64,000 nucleotides of DNA from Candidatus Puniceispirillum sp. (GCA_028382965.1 JAOEUK010000005.1:89971-153970), one strand, 5' to 3'. Counted from the stretch's first letter, positions 22,456 through 32,430 are shown. Notes: a model not told the origin generated them from the letters alone. Translations and numbers: made by a program.

Positions 22456-23376
22456 TTAGTCACAGAAAACTGATTGCACTGCTTTAAAGACGATACTATG
22501 AAGCTGTGCTACTTCCTCATTTGTTTCGCCATAACCACCACCTATGGTGGTAGCAATTGGAACCTGTCGGTTTTTGAAATGGGTCAAAACAACTCTGTCT
22601 CTTTGCTCAATGCCTTCTGACGTCATTTCTAAAAGGCCGAGCTTGTCACGACCATGCACGTCAACAGCCGCATCATAAATGACCAAATCAGGTGAGAAGT
22701 TTACTCGGTCTATCTCAGAGAGACATTGCCTCAATGCAGCAAGGTAATCCTCATCACCAGCACCTTTTGAGATTGGAAAATCTAGGTCACTTCTAGCCTT
22801 TTTTGCAGGATAATTTTCTGCGCAATGGATTGAACATGTGAAAATATTTTTGTCCTTAGAGAGTATACTTGCAGTCCCATCTCCCTGATGCACATCACAA
22901 TCAAAAATCAGAACTCTTGTTACAAGTTTTAGCTCAATTAAAGCGCGCGCTGCATATACTAAGTCATTAAATACACAAAATCCGGCACCAAAACCCCAGT
23001 GGGCGTGATGAGTTCCACCTGCAACGTGACAGGCTATCCCGTTTTGAAGTGCGAGTTGTGCCGTGAGCAAGGTACCATTCGGTGCTAAGAAAGAACGTTG
23101 ACGGAGTATTTCACTCCACGGCAAACCTAATTTTGTTTGCTGCTGTTTTGATAGATTACCTGTTTCAATGGCACGAATATAAACTGGATCATGTGCAATA
23201 GATAAATGTGCTGCAGTAGCTGGTTTGGGCACATATCTCAGATAATTTTCTATTTGCCCTGTGCTCTCAAGCTGTTTAATTAGCACACTATATTTTGTGC
23301 CAGGAAAGCGGTGGTTTTCAGGCAGAGGGATATCATACGATGGGTGGTAAATAATTGGATGCTTACCAGTTTTCAT
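22456..23376 (-). CDS. Histone deacetylase-like / acetylpolyamine amidohydrolase family protein
   Basis: GGTHHAHWGFGAGFCVFNDLVYAA, VLIFDCDVHQGDGTA, YDAAVDVHGRDKLG motifs. Confidence 0.9.
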   Translation of the reverse strand: MKTGKHPIIYHPSYDIPLPENHRFPGTKYSVLIKQLESTGQIENYLRYVPKPATAAHLSIAHDPVYIRAIETGNLSKQQQTKLGLPWSEILRQRSFLAPNGTLLTAQLALQNGIACHVAGGTHHAHWGFGAGFCVFNDLVYAARALIELKLVTRVLIFDCDVHQGDGTASILSKDKNIFTCSIHCAENYPAKKARSDLDFPISKGAGDEDYLAALRQCLSEIDRVNFSPDLVIYDAAVDVHGRDKLGLLEMTSEGIEQRDRVVLTHFKNRQVPIATTIGGGYGETNEEVAQLHSIVFKAVQSVFCD

Positions 23377-23504
23377 TTATCAAAATGTCTTCTTAATTAG
23401 TTTTTTTTTAATGTAATCAAGTAATTCCGTGACTTTTTTCCTTGTCAAATTCTTTACAACATTCTGCAAGGAGTGATGCTTTAGGAATGCAGAGTAATAA
23501 TATC

Positions 23505-23538
23505 TATATAATATAATATAATATAATATAATATAATA
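23505..23538. repeat. Pentanucleotide tandem repeat (ATATA)n
   Basis: Six perfect ATATA units at 23506-23535 plus flanks. Confidence 0.9.
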
Positions 23539-23852
23539 CATTAACTTCAATGCATTGCTTCGTAACATTGCATAGCAAGGTAAGCAATAAAGCAACATTT
23601 GATAAAAAGAAAACAAGCATAACAGCGTCAGTGCTTAACACTGCATGGCTTAGCAATGTATTATTATTAATATTACCAGCACAGCAAACGTTATGCCCCC
23701 TTTCCTTTCAAGATACAAAATTTTCTCAACAAAGCAGCTTTGTCACATTGCCGCGAGGCTGTAGGCAAAAGAGAAATTGCACCAGAATGACTGGATTGTA
23801 CGCATTCACGATTTTTAGAATTTCGTTATGAGATTGATTTTATTATAATATT

Positions 23853-23929
23853 TGGTCGGAACGGCAGGATTTGAACCTGCGACCCCTACACCCCCAGTGT
23901 AGTGCGCTACCAGGCTGCGCTACGCTCCG
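23853..23929 (-). tRNA. tRNA-Pro (anticodon GGG), CCA encoded
   Basis: Cloverleaf: CGGAGCG/CGTTCCG acceptor, anticodon stem-loop CTACA-CTGGGGG-TGTAG, GGTTCAAATCC T-arm. Confidence 0.96.
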
Positions 23930-23984
23930 GATCCAAAACTATAGCTAAACTCCTAGCTATAAACCAATTGTTCTTATAAAAAAA

Positions 23985-24356
23985 TTATGCGTTAAGATTC
24001 TGTTTTAATTTCACAAGACGTATTTTAGCCTCATCAATTAATTTTATTACATTGTCTAGCGATTCCAATGTCTTGTCGGACCCTACTATAGTATTGATTG
24101 ACTCACCAGCAGAACTTTTACTCCGCAAAAATTTTTGTGCACCTTTTATCGTAAACCCATCAACGTAAAGCAGCTGCTGGATCCGGCGCAAAGCAATCAC
24201 ATCATCAGGGCGATAATAACGTCTACCACCACTTCGTTTTAAAGGACGAGGACTGTTAAACTTACCTTCCCAAAACCTCAAGACATGAGCTGGAACTTCG
24301 AGAAGCGCTGACACTTCCGAGATTGTCTTAAAAGCATCGCTAGCTTTGCCATTCAT
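23985..24356 (-). CDS. MerR family transcriptional regulator
   Basis: [23 protein letters not shown]...[19 protein letters not shown] helix-turn-helix; downstream of ihfA. Confidence 0.92.
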   Translation of the reverse strand: MNGKASDAFKTISEVSALLEVPAHVLRFWEGKFNSPRPLKRSGGRRYYRPDDVIALRRIQQLLYVDGFTIKGAQKFLRSKSSAGESINTIVGSDKTLESLDNVIKLIDEAKIRLVKLKQNLNA

Positions 24357-24643
24357 TTTTCGCTATCAACACGGTCCTTGAGAATATGAGAAGGGCGAAA
24401 GGACAAAACACGCCTTGAAGTAATAACCGCTTCAATTCCTGTCTTAGGGTTTCGACCAACACGCTGGTTCTTTGCATGGACTGAAAAAGTACCAAATGAT
24501 GAAATTTTAACTTCTTCACCAGATTCTAAGCATGAACAAATTTCTTCGATAACGGTCTCAACCAAATCGGCTGATTCGTTTCGTGAAAGCCCTATATTCC
24601 GATATACGGATTCTGTTAGATCTGCACGGGTTAAAGTTCTCAT
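24353..24643 (-). CDS. ihfA: Integration host factor subunit alpha
   Basis: [26 protein letters not shown]...[25 protein letters not shown]. Confidence 0.95.
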   Translation of the reverse strand: MRTLTRADLTESVYRNIGLSRNESADLVETVIEEICSCLESGEEVKISSFGTFSVHAKNQRVGRNPKTGIEAVITSRRVLSFRPSHILKDRVDSEK

Positions 24644-24782
24644 TATAATTTCAGTCTAACGCATTTTCAGCTATTGGTCAATTCAGAATATTAGTACAGT
24701 TGAGCTATTAAGATAAAAAATATGAAGACAATTTTATCCTTTTGCTGGAGAACGCATTCTACTCATTAAAGACTTGGCTTAT

Positions 24783-25769
24783 TTAGGTTAGAGCTGGACG
24801 CCCAAACTTAACTAATGCTGCACCCCAAACAAGACCTCCACCAATTGCCTCCATCGCCACAACATTACCATTCTGGATCCGGCCATCATTAATAGCTGTA
24901 GCCAAAGCCAATGGAATAGATGCGGCTGATGTATTGGCATGTTTATCAACCGTACGAACAACACGATCTGATGCTAAACCCATTTTTTTTTGCATTGCAT
25001 CAATTATACGAATGTTTGCTTGGTGTGGGACAAACCAGTCAATATCTTCAAAACTCATTTTTGCGGCAACCAGGGCCTCATCCATGACCTCCGCAAGCTT
25101 TTCGACTGCATGACGAAACACTTCTTTGCCCTCCATTCGAACGTGACCAACCTTCCCATTGATTGATGGACCACCGTCAACATAGAGAATATCACGATAA
25201 GCTCCATCAGAGTGCAACACTGATGAGCGAATCCCCCAATCCGCACTATCTTGAGAGGTTTCTAGAATTACTGCACCAGCACCATCACCAAATAACACAC
25301 AGGTTGACCTATCTTTCCAATCCAACAATTTAGAAAAGCTCTCCGCTCCAACAACAAGAGCTCGGCATCCCCGACCTGATTGTAGCATCGCATCCGCAAT
25401 ATCAAGTGCATAAATAAATCCAGCACAAACAGCTTGCACATCAAAGGCTATAGCAGTCTTCGCACCAAGCTGATGCTGTAACTTGGAAGCTGTTGAAGGA
25501 AAAGTGTTGTCCGGTGTTGTTGTAGCTACAATTATGATATCAATGTCATCTCCAGTTAGCTTTGCATTAGCCAGTGCCTCAAGCGCCGCATGCTTAGCTA
25601 AATCAGCTGTTGTTTCACCCTCCGCAACAATATGGCGTTGTGAAATACCAGTGCGTCTGCGGATCCATGTATCGTCAGTATCCACAAACGTTGATAAATC
25701 ATCATTAGAGACTACCTTTGCTGGGAGATAAGACCCAACTGCAGTCATCAAAACTTGTTGATTACTCAT
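24783..25769 (-). CDS. fabH: 3-oxoacyl-ACP synthase III
   Basis: DTDDTWIRRRTGI, FDVQAVCAGFIYAL, VPHQANIRI, HANTSAASIPLAL motifs. Confidence 0.96.
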   Translation of the reverse strand: MSNQQVLMTAVGSYLPAKVVSNDDLSTFVDTDDTWIRRRTGISQRHIVAEGETTADLAKHAALEALANAKLTGDDIDIIIVATTTPDNTFPSTASKLQHQLGAKTAIAFDVQAVCAGFIYALDIADAMLQSGRGCRALVVGAESFSKLLDWKDRSTCVLFGDGAGAVILETSQDSADWGIRSSVLHSDGAYRDILYVDGGPSINGKVGHVRMEGKEVFRHAVEKLAEVMDEALVAAKMSFEDIDWFVPHQANIRIIDAMQKKMGLASDRVVRTVDKHANTSAASIPLALATAINDGRIQNGNVVAMEAIGGGLVWGAALVKFGRPALT

Positions 25770-26805
25770 TTACAGTCTTTCTTTGTTCACGAATCAATCC
25801 GGCCTTTTCAATCGCAGCGCTAACATCTGGAATAAAACCATGATCAACAAGGTTGGCAGCAACATCAATAGCATTAGAAAACCCAAGAGCATCAGTACCA
25901 CCATGCGATTTTACCGCAATGCCATTTAACCCAAGGAAAACCGCCCCATTGTATCGCCGAGGGTCCATTTTGGCACGAAAAAGCTTTAATGCATTACGGG
26001 CGAAAATATATCCTATTCTTGATAATAGAGATGCACGAAACGTTTGGCGCAGCGCTGACGCAAATAGTCCTGCCACGCCCTCCGCAGTTTTCAAAGCAAC
26101 ATTCCCAGAAAAACCATCAGTTACAACAATATCAACACTACCCTTAACCAAGTCAGAACCTTCAACAAAACCACAATAATTAACCCCAAGATCAGGGTTT
26201 GATAACTCTTGTGCGGCTAAACGAAGGTATTCATGACCCTTCTGCTCCTCTTCACCAACATTTAAAAGTCCAACAGACGGCTTGGTTTTTCCCATCAATG
26301 ACAGATAAAAGGCTTGGCCCATTAAAGCGAACTGCACCAAATTTTCTTCATCACATTCAAGATTGGCGCCAAGATCGAGCATACACATTGGATTGAGCTC
26401 AGTTGGAAAAAAACCAGCAATAGCTGGACGCGTAATACCTGGCATAGTTCGTAACTGTAACTTAGCCATAGCCATAAGGGCACCTGTATTACCAGCAGAA
26501 ACCACAGCGTCAGCTCGTTTGGCACTAACTTCGGCAATAGCAAGCCACATTGAACTCTCCCGACCTCTTCGGACAGCCTGTGACGCTGTATCACCAGACG
26601 ATACGGCTTGATCAGTGTGAATCAGTTCTGCATCCTTAAAATGCTTTGATTTTTCAAGCAGTGGTTTTATTGCTTTTTCATCACCAACAAACACTATTTC
26701 GATATTTGGGGATTTTGCCTTTGCAATATCCGCTCCATCAACAACCGATACGGGGGCGTTGTCACCACCCATCGCATCAAGCGCAATCTTAATAACTTCA
26801 GACAG
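25762..26805 (-). CDS. plsX: Phosphate acyltransferase PlsX (start probably a non-ATG codon; ORF extends to 26820)
   Basis: IKIALDAMGGDNAPVSVVDGA; HTDQAVSSGDTASQAVRRGRESSMW. Confidence 0.94.
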   Translation of the reverse strand: MSEVIKIALDAMGGDNAPVSVVDGADIAKAKSPNIEIVFVGDEKAIKPLLEKSKHFKDAELIHTDQAVSSGDTASQAVRRGRESSMWLAIAEVSAKRADAVVSAGNTGALMAMAKLQLRTMPGITRPAIAGFFPTELNPMCMLDLGANLECDEENLVQFALMGQAFYLSLMGKTKPSVGLLNVGEEEQKGHEYLRLAAQELSNPDLGVNYCGFVEGSDLVKGSVDIVVTDGFSGNVALKTAEGVAGLFASALRQTFRASLLSRIGYIFARNALKLFRAKMDPRRYNGAVFLGLNGIAVKSHGGTDALGFSNAIDVAANLVDHGFIPDVSAAIEKAGLIREQRKTVNE

Positions 26806-26832
26806 GGTAAACCCTCCCAACCTGTTTTGACT

Positions 26833-27342
26833 CTATTTGAGGGTCTGGCGTTTAAATGCAGCAAGCCCAGCAAACGGATGATCTGGTAATTTCTCACCAC
26901 TCGTAAATGTTTCCGGTGCTTCAACAGCACGCGGCCAAGGTGTGACAGCAACCGCAAGCGATTGTGCCAGCATTTCGCCAATATTTATTGCCCCATTTTC
27001 AAGAGGTTCAGCCTCATCAATTAGAACTTCAACTTCATTAAGACTGCTTACGACGCGAACATAGCGCTCTTTGATCTTAAAATCTACAGTCTCGCGAAGC
27101 GGAACACCAGTTACGCCACAAGCTTGAACAACATGACCTCTTAATTGTCCATTAACATCCCAGCAATTGCGCGCTGATTTGTTTACACTAAACTCAGCTG
27201 AAAACGCTTTTACGTCAATAAAATGAAAGCGGGCTGCCAGTAATTGACATTCACAATCATTCGCAGAAAATTTAAAAAAATTTAGCGAATCAGAGCGTAT
27301 ATGGTCAACGTTTATAAGCGAATTCAGTCTAATTTTAGGCAT
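26833..27342 (-). CDS. DUF177 / YceD family protein
   Basis: CGVTGVPLRETVDFKIKERYV and C-terminal PDHPFAGLAAFK pattern; upstream of plsX. Confidence 0.82.
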   Translation of the reverse strand: MPKIRLNSLINVDHIRSDSLNFFKFSANDCECQLLAARFHFIDVKAFSAEFSVNKSARNCWDVNGQLRGHVVQACGVTGVPLRETVDFKIKERYVRVVSSLNEVEVLIDEAEPLENGAINIGEMLAQSLAVAVTPWPRAVEAPETFTSGEKLPDHPFAGLAAFKRQTLK

Positions 27343-27438
27343 TTTAAACCTACCAACAAATTATTATCAGACGTCTCAAACCCAGAATAACCAGATAGCG
27401 AGAGCTAATCACAACTTTTTTCTATTCTGTTACCTAGT

Positions 27439-28044
27439 CTAGGTAACAGTTATACGGCCAGCAAGCAAAGCCTGCGCTGAAAAATGGTCAAACTTCTCAA
27501 CTAAATCAAACAAATAATCAACTAAGCCATTAGCCACAGGATCAATCGTTTCATTTCCTCGAAATAAATTACGTTTTAATGCAGATGAAAATTGTTTTTT
27601 ATCATTTTTATCAATAGCTTGCACATATGAATTAAGACGCCCCAAAAAAGCTTCTGCCATCACTCTTATGCGTTTTGCAACACCAGTGTCACCTGCCCCC
27701 ATTTCACGTAGTGACAAATCCATGTCAGCAAACATTGAGTCAAATAATTCCTGGCTTAAAACTTTGCCCTCTTCACCTAAAGGCTTCAATCGCCGCATCA
27801 ACAATATAACAATGAGGCTCAGTGCATCAAACCGCCCATCAACACTATCAGCAACACCATATTTTTGATAAAAATGGGGTGCACGAGCCAGACGAATTGC
27901 TTCCACATAAAGCTTTTCAGCATTACTACTTTGCCGACTTTTCCCCCAGTCTAATAAATTACCAAGCCAAGCTTGTGCTTTCTCTTGCATTGTTGCAACA
28001 TCCTGCATTAATGATAAATCTTTGAACGGGCTAAACCGGTCCAA
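27439..28044 (-). CDS. Ubiquinol-cytochrome c chaperone family protein
   Basis: ARAPHFYQKYGVADSVDGRFDALSLIVILLMRRLK...SQELFDSMFADMDLSLREMGAGDTGVAKRI. Confidence 0.9.
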   Translation of the reverse strand: MDRFSPFKDLSLMQDVATMQEKAQAWLGNLLDWGKSRQSSNAEKLYVEAIRLARAPHFYQKYGVADSVDGRFDALSLIVILLMRRLKPLGEEGKVLSQELFDSMFADMDLSLREMGAGDTGVAKRIRVMAEAFLGRLNSYVQAIDKNDKKQFSSALKRNLFRGNETIDPVANGLVDYLFDLVEKFDHFSAQALLAGRITVT

Positions 28045-28073
28045 TAAACTTTCTATATCGCAGGAACCGCCTA

Positions 28074-28556
28074 ATGACTAGTGTTTCATTGACTTGCAAT
28101 TATATTGTACACCATTTCAGAAGAGTTCTGACGACCCTTTTTTTAGGTATTCTTTGCTTTGGGGGCCTAAGCGGTTGCGGTGAAAAGATCAGTGAGCATG
28201 GACACACACTCAACCTAACCGCACTATCTATGATAGAGATTGGTCGTTCAAAGAAAGCTGATATTTTGGATGCACTCGGTTCACCAAGCTTTGAAGGCGC
28301 GTTTGACAAACAAAAACTTTATTATCTTAGCCAAACCATGGTTGAGCCGGTAGCTGGAGCCAACACCACAAAAAATCGCAATATTTACATATTTTCTTTT
28401 AACGCAAAAAATGTTCTACAAACAATAGATTTAATTGATGAAAAAAGTGGGCTTAATGTTGTTCACATAACTGAGAAAACACGCACTACAGGTGTTAATC
28501 TTGGTGTTTTTGATCAAATTTTTTCTAACCTAAAGCGAAACCAATCAAGTGACTAA
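28074..28556 (+). CDS. bamE: BamE/SmpA-like outer-membrane assembly lipoprotein
   Basis: Lipobox-like LSGCGE; SMIEIGRSKKADILDALGSPSFEGAFD. Confidence 0.78.
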   Translation: MTSVSLTCNYIVHHFRRVLTTLFLGILCFGGLSGCGEKISEHGHTLNLTALSMIEIGRSKKADILDALGSPSFEGAFDKQKLYYLSQTMVEPVAGANTTKNRNIYIFSFNAKNVLQTIDLIDEKSGLNVVHITEKTRTTGVNLGVFDQIFSNLKRNQSSD

Positions 28557-28579
28557 ACCTCCGCTATACCGTACTAATA

Positions 28580-29074
28580 TTATTTCGCCGTCATTTCAGT
28601 AATTCTGGCTTTTCTTGCTAAACTGTCAAGAACAGCGTTTACGAATTTAACATCACATCCGCAAGCATCACCAAGACCAGAGTATTCACTTATAGCTGCG
28701 CGCGCCGGAATGTGCGGCATTGAGCGCAACTCGTAGGTACCACAACGGATTACCGACAGCTCAATTCGCGCCAAACGAGCAATCGACCACCCATCAACAA
28801 GCTGAGCAGCTATAGCAGCATCGATAGCGTCAGCATCATTTTCAACACCCATAAAAAGCGTGTTTAAATGCTCATGATCCAAATCTTTAACCTTAAATGA
28901 CTTGGCAGCATCCGTAGCATAATGCGCTAAGAATTGGGGTACAAAATTAATTACTGTTTGTCCAGTAATCAAAGATTGATAAGTAATTTGGACTGCTGCC
29001 AAGCGTGCAGCTGAACGCCGGCGCACAGGAATTGCCTTTAATGTTTGTTTTTCAGCACTCATTGAATCAACCAC
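28580..29074 (-). CDS. nusB: Transcription antitermination factor NusB
   Basis: RRSAARLAAVQITYQ...ARIELSVIRCGTYEL..AAISEYSGLGDACGCDVKFVNAVLDSLAR. Confidence 0.93.
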   Translation of the reverse strand: MVDSMSAEKQTLKAIPVRRRSAARLAAVQITYQSLITGQTVINFVPQFLAHYATDAAKSFKVKDLDHEHLNTLFMGVENDADAIDAAIAAQLVDGWSIARLARIELSVIRCGTYELRSMPHIPARAAISEYSGLGDACGCDVKFVNAVLDSLARKARITEMTAK

Positions 29075-29528
29075 AAAATACCTGTTTTAACGCCGCCATG
29101 GCGAGGGCTGCCCGCGCAGCATCACCTCCTTTGTCTTGACCATCAGAATCAGCCCTAGCCCAAGCTTGGGCCTCATTCTCTACCGTCAAAATACCGTTAC
29201 CTATAGCCAGCCCATTAGTGAGCGATAAATGCATTAAACCACTGGCAGACTCTTTGCAGACTGTCTCATAGTGAGACGTTTCACCACGAATCACACAGCC
29301 CAAGGCAATATAACCATCAAACTGACGCGTGCCACTGGAAGCCATTGCTATTGCTGTAGGGATTTCTAATGCTCCAGGTACAGAAACACGCTCAAAGCTT
29401 GCATCTGCAGCCATTAGGGCAGCTATCGCTCCTTCTGCCTGCGCATCCGCAATTTCACCGTAAAAACGAGCCTCAACAATCAGAAAACAACCAGCCACTA
29501 TATTTTCTCCTGATGAATCCGCTGCCAA
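29067..29528 (-). CDS. ribH: 6,7-dimethyl-8-ribityllumazine synthase
   Basis: VPGALEIPTAIAMA, ALGCVIRGETSHYETVC, AIGNGILTVENEAQAWAR. Confidence 0.95.
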   Translation of the reverse strand: MAADSSGENIVAGCFLIVEARFYGEIADAQAEGAIAALMAADASFERVSVPGALEIPTAIAMASSGTRQFDGYIALGCVIRGETSHYETVCKESASGLMHLSLTNGLAIGNGILTVENEAQAWARADSDGQDKGGDAARAALAMAALKQVFCG

Positions 29529-30634
29529 TCAGTGATTTCGAGGTCATAACCATCCAAACTCACAACATTTGGACGCGTATCAGATAAAAGGGTCATTTTA
29601 CGAATGCCAAGATCAGTCAGAATTTGTGCACCAACACCATAATCGCGTAAGTCGCGATTTGCTGCTGGATCATTCGCAATATTTAATTTTTGTCCAACCA
29701 TTGAAGACAAACTAGCAGAACTTGACTCACGAAGAACAACGATGACCCCACAGCCAGCATCGGCGATCTTTGCCATCGCAGTAGCTAGCTCATCTCCAGC
29801 CCGCTTCTCTGAGATCTCACCTAAAAGGTCAGCCATCAGATCAAGCGCGTGCATACGAACTAAAACTGATTTTCCAGAGCTAATGTCACCTTTTACTAAA
29901 GCAATATGTTCAATGTTTGATATAGTATTTGCGTAAATTACGACTCGCCACTCACCACCGACACGGCACGTAATAGCAGTTTCTACAGTACGTTGGACTA
30001 GGGATTCATTCTGACGTCGCCAAGCAATTAGATCTGCTATTGAGGCTATTTTCAAAGAGTGTTCTTTTGCAAAATAAACCAAATCTGGCAGCCGCGCCAT
30101 CTCACCATCATCTTTCATGATTTCACAAATCACTCCAGATGGGTTTTCCAATCCACAGGCACGTGCAATATCAACCACAGCTTCAGTATGGCCAGCCCTA
30201 ACCAATGTCCCACCATCACGTGCAACAAGCGGAAAGATATGGCCCGGTGTAGTGATATCTCTTTCACCACACTCTGGGTTGATGGCAGTTTTGATAGTTA
30301 AAGCACGGTCAGCAGCAGAAATTCCAGTTGTTACGCCTTCACGGGCTTCAATTGAAACTGTGAATGCAGTTTCATGTCTAGACTCATTTCGACGCTCCAT
30401 CATTGTTAAGCCAAGTTGTTCTGTACGAAAACGTGTTAAAGCGAGACAAATCAAACCACGCCCATGTTTGGCCATAAAATTAATAGCGTTTGCCGTTGCA
30501 TACTCGCCAATAACGCAAAGGTCTCCCTCATTTTCACGATCCTCATCATCAACAAGGATAAAAAGCTTGCCAGCCTTAGCATCAGCAATCACATCATTAA
30601 TTGTTGCTAAGTCATAATGGTTTGATGGCGTCAT
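29498..30634 (-). CDS. ribB: 3,4-dihydroxy-2-butanone-4-phosphate synthase fused to a degenerate GTP cyclohydrolase II-like domain (RibBX-like)
   Basis: ILVDDEDRENEGDL DHBP synthase motif; C-terminal GCHII fold remnants (NIEHIALVKGD, LRDYGVGAQILTDLGIRKMTLLSD) without C..C.C zinc ligands; start moved to MTPSNHYDL at 30634. Confidence 0.9.
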   Translation of the reverse strand: MTPSNHYDLATINDVIADAKAGKLFILVDDEDRENEGDLCVIGEYATANAINFMAKHGRGLICLALTRFRTEQLGLTMMERRNESRHETAFTVSIEAREGVTTGISAADRALTIKTAINPECGERDITTPGHIFPLVARDGGTLVRAGHTEAVVDIARACGLENPSGVICEIMKDDGEMARLPDLVYFAKEHSLKIASIADLIAWRRQNESLVQRTVETAITCRVGGEWRVVIYANTISNIEHIALVKGDISSGKSVLVRMHALDLMADLLGEISEKRAGDELATAMAKIADAGCGVIVVLRESSSASLSSMVGQKLNIANDPAANRDLRDYGVGAQILTDLGIRKMTLLSDTRPNVVSLDGYDLEITDWQRIHQEKI

Positions 30635-30638
30635 TGCA

Positions 30639-31232
30639 TTATTCCTTATTAAACTCTGCCAGACGCGCAACATAGCGCGCAAGCATATCAACTTCCATAT
30701 TCATTTTCTGACCACATTTTGTCAAAGCCCATCCAGTGAAATCCCATGTGTGCTTAATTACATTGACACTAAAGGAACTATTCGTAACTGAATTAACGGT
30801 AAGGGATACACCATCTAACGCAACCGACCCTTTGACTGCTACAAGTGGCACCAGCGAAAGGGGACTGGATAACCAAACAACATGGCTATCTCCAACCGGC
30901 GTAATTGAACTAATTTCAGCAACCCCATCAACATGCCCTGATACTATATGCCCGCCAATTTCGTCACCAATGCAAAGTGCGCGCTCAAGGTTAATTGACA
31001 CTCCAATATGCCAATTAAAAAGATTCGTTAAAGCCAAAGTTTCTTTTGAAGCTGCCACCTCAAACCACCGATCACCTCTATCAACAACAGTCAAGCAAAC
31101 TCCAGAACAAGCTATTGATGAGCCAAGATCAATTGCCATACAATCCCACTCACAAGAGACACGAAACAGCCTGTCACCTTTTTCAATGATCGCCTCGAGG
31201 TACCCAATAGTTGTAATAATGCCAGTAAACAT
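30639..31232 (-). CDS. ribE: Riboflavin synthase alpha subunit
   Basis: MFTGIITTIGYLE; SIACSGVCLTVV; GGHIVSGHVDGVAEI; VALDGVSLTVN. Confidence 0.95.
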   Translation of the reverse strand: MFTGIITTIGYLEAIIEKGDRLFRVSCEWDCMAIDLGSSIACSGVCLTVVDRGDRWFEVAASKETLALTNLFNWHIGVSINLERALCIGDEIGGHIVSGHVDGVAEISSITPVGDSHVVWLSSPLSLVPLVAVKGSVALDGVSLTVNSVTNSSFSVNVIKHTWDFTGWALTKCGQKMNMEVDMLARYVARLAEFNKE

Positions 31233-31236
31233 AAAA

Positions 31237-32430
31237 CTAAGCCTGTGCTTTACCGCTGTTAATGAGCACTTTTTTCAAGATAGTTAAGCGATCACTTCCA
31301 ATAACCCGATGACAGGACTGGGTATACTTGTTTTCTAGCATAATTGCCACCTTGTTCATCTGCTTCGGATTAATAGCTCCAACTGCGGCAAGCGTATCAG
31401 CACCAAGGATGTGGTTAGATTGCGTCCAGTAGATCTGATCCACCAAATCTGCGTTTAAAAAGGCAGTAACAATTTCAGTTCCAGCCTCGATCAATACATG
31501 ATTAAGTCCCTGTGATCCCAAGTACTGTAATGCAGCGCAAATATCAAGTTTACCTGTAGAATCATCTGGCAAGACCACAACAGTTGCTCCAAAATTAGAA
31601 AATCTAGCTTTGCGTTTGTCCGGAACAGAATTGCCACAAAAAAGTGTTACAGTTTGCAGGCTTTGGAATAGTTTTGCATTTGGAGGCGTTCGTAACAACC
31701 TATCAAGCACATAAATTGGTGGACTATCATACTGCAGACCGGCATTACGACAGTTAAACTCTGGATCATCAGCAAGAACTGTTCCAATACCAGTAACAAT
31801 AGCGTCAACTTGGCTGCGCAAAAAATGCACATACCTACGCATCGGCAAGCCAGTTATCCATCTCTTTTTTCGATCAGAGAGCGCTATTTTACCATCGATA
31901 GAAGCTGCAATCTTAATTGAACATAACGGTTTTCCATGTTTTATTTTATTAATAAACCCAGATATAATCTCTGCATATTCCAACTGCAAGACCCCTGAGA
32001 TGACTTCTATATTTGCTGCAGCTATCTGGTCAAGACCACCACCATTCATCCTAGGGTCTGGATCCTCCAAAGCAACAACAAGTCGCTTAATACCAGCGCC
32101 AATCAGCGCATTGCTACATGGTGGTGTTTTCCCATGATGTGTACAAGGCTCAAGAGTAACATAGGCTGTTCCTCCTTGAAGAGCAGAACGATCAGCATCA
32201 CGAAGACTTTGGAGAGCAGCCCTTTCAGCATGCGGCACTCCACCCTTTCCTGTATGACCAACTGATAATAGTCGGCCATCTACGCTAATCAACACACAAC
32301 CAACCGGCGGATTAACCCCACTTCGGCCCACAGCCTGCCGCGACGCGGCAATGGCAGCACGCATCCAACGGACGTCATCAGGAAAAAATGGATTTGACCG
32401 GAAATCCTGCGCTTTAAATTCTTTAGTCAC
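31237..32430 (-). CDS. ribD: Bifunctional riboflavin biosynthesis deaminase/reductase
   Basis: [25 protein letters not shown] deaminase motifs; [10 protein letters not shown] reductase; GTG start at 32430 overlapping the nrdR stop. Confidence 0.94.
   Translation of the reverse strand: MTKEFKAQDFRSNPFFPDDVRWMRAAIAASRQAVGRSGVNPPVGCVLISVDGRLLSVGHTGKGGVPHAERAALQSLRDADRSALQGGTAYVTLEPCTHHGKTPPCSNALIGAGIKRLVVALEDPDPRMNGGGLDQIAAANIEVISGVLQLEYAEIISGFINKIKHGKPLCSIKIAASIDGKIALSDRKKRWITGLPMRRYVHFLRSQVDAIVTGIGTVLADDPEFNCRNAGLQYDSPPIYVLDRLLRTPPNAKLFQSLQTVTLFCGNSVPDKRKARFSNFGATVVVLPDDSTGKLDICAALQYLGSQGLNHVLIEAGTEIVTAFLNADLVDQIYWTQSNHILGADTLAAVGAINPKQMNKVAIMLENKYTQSCHRVIGSDRLTILKKVLINSGKAQA

Noticed and set aside
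23550-23831. 93-aa ORF next to tRNA-Pro
   Set aside because: Covers the inverted-repeat-rich intergenic region, low-complexity composition, no motif; probably chance.
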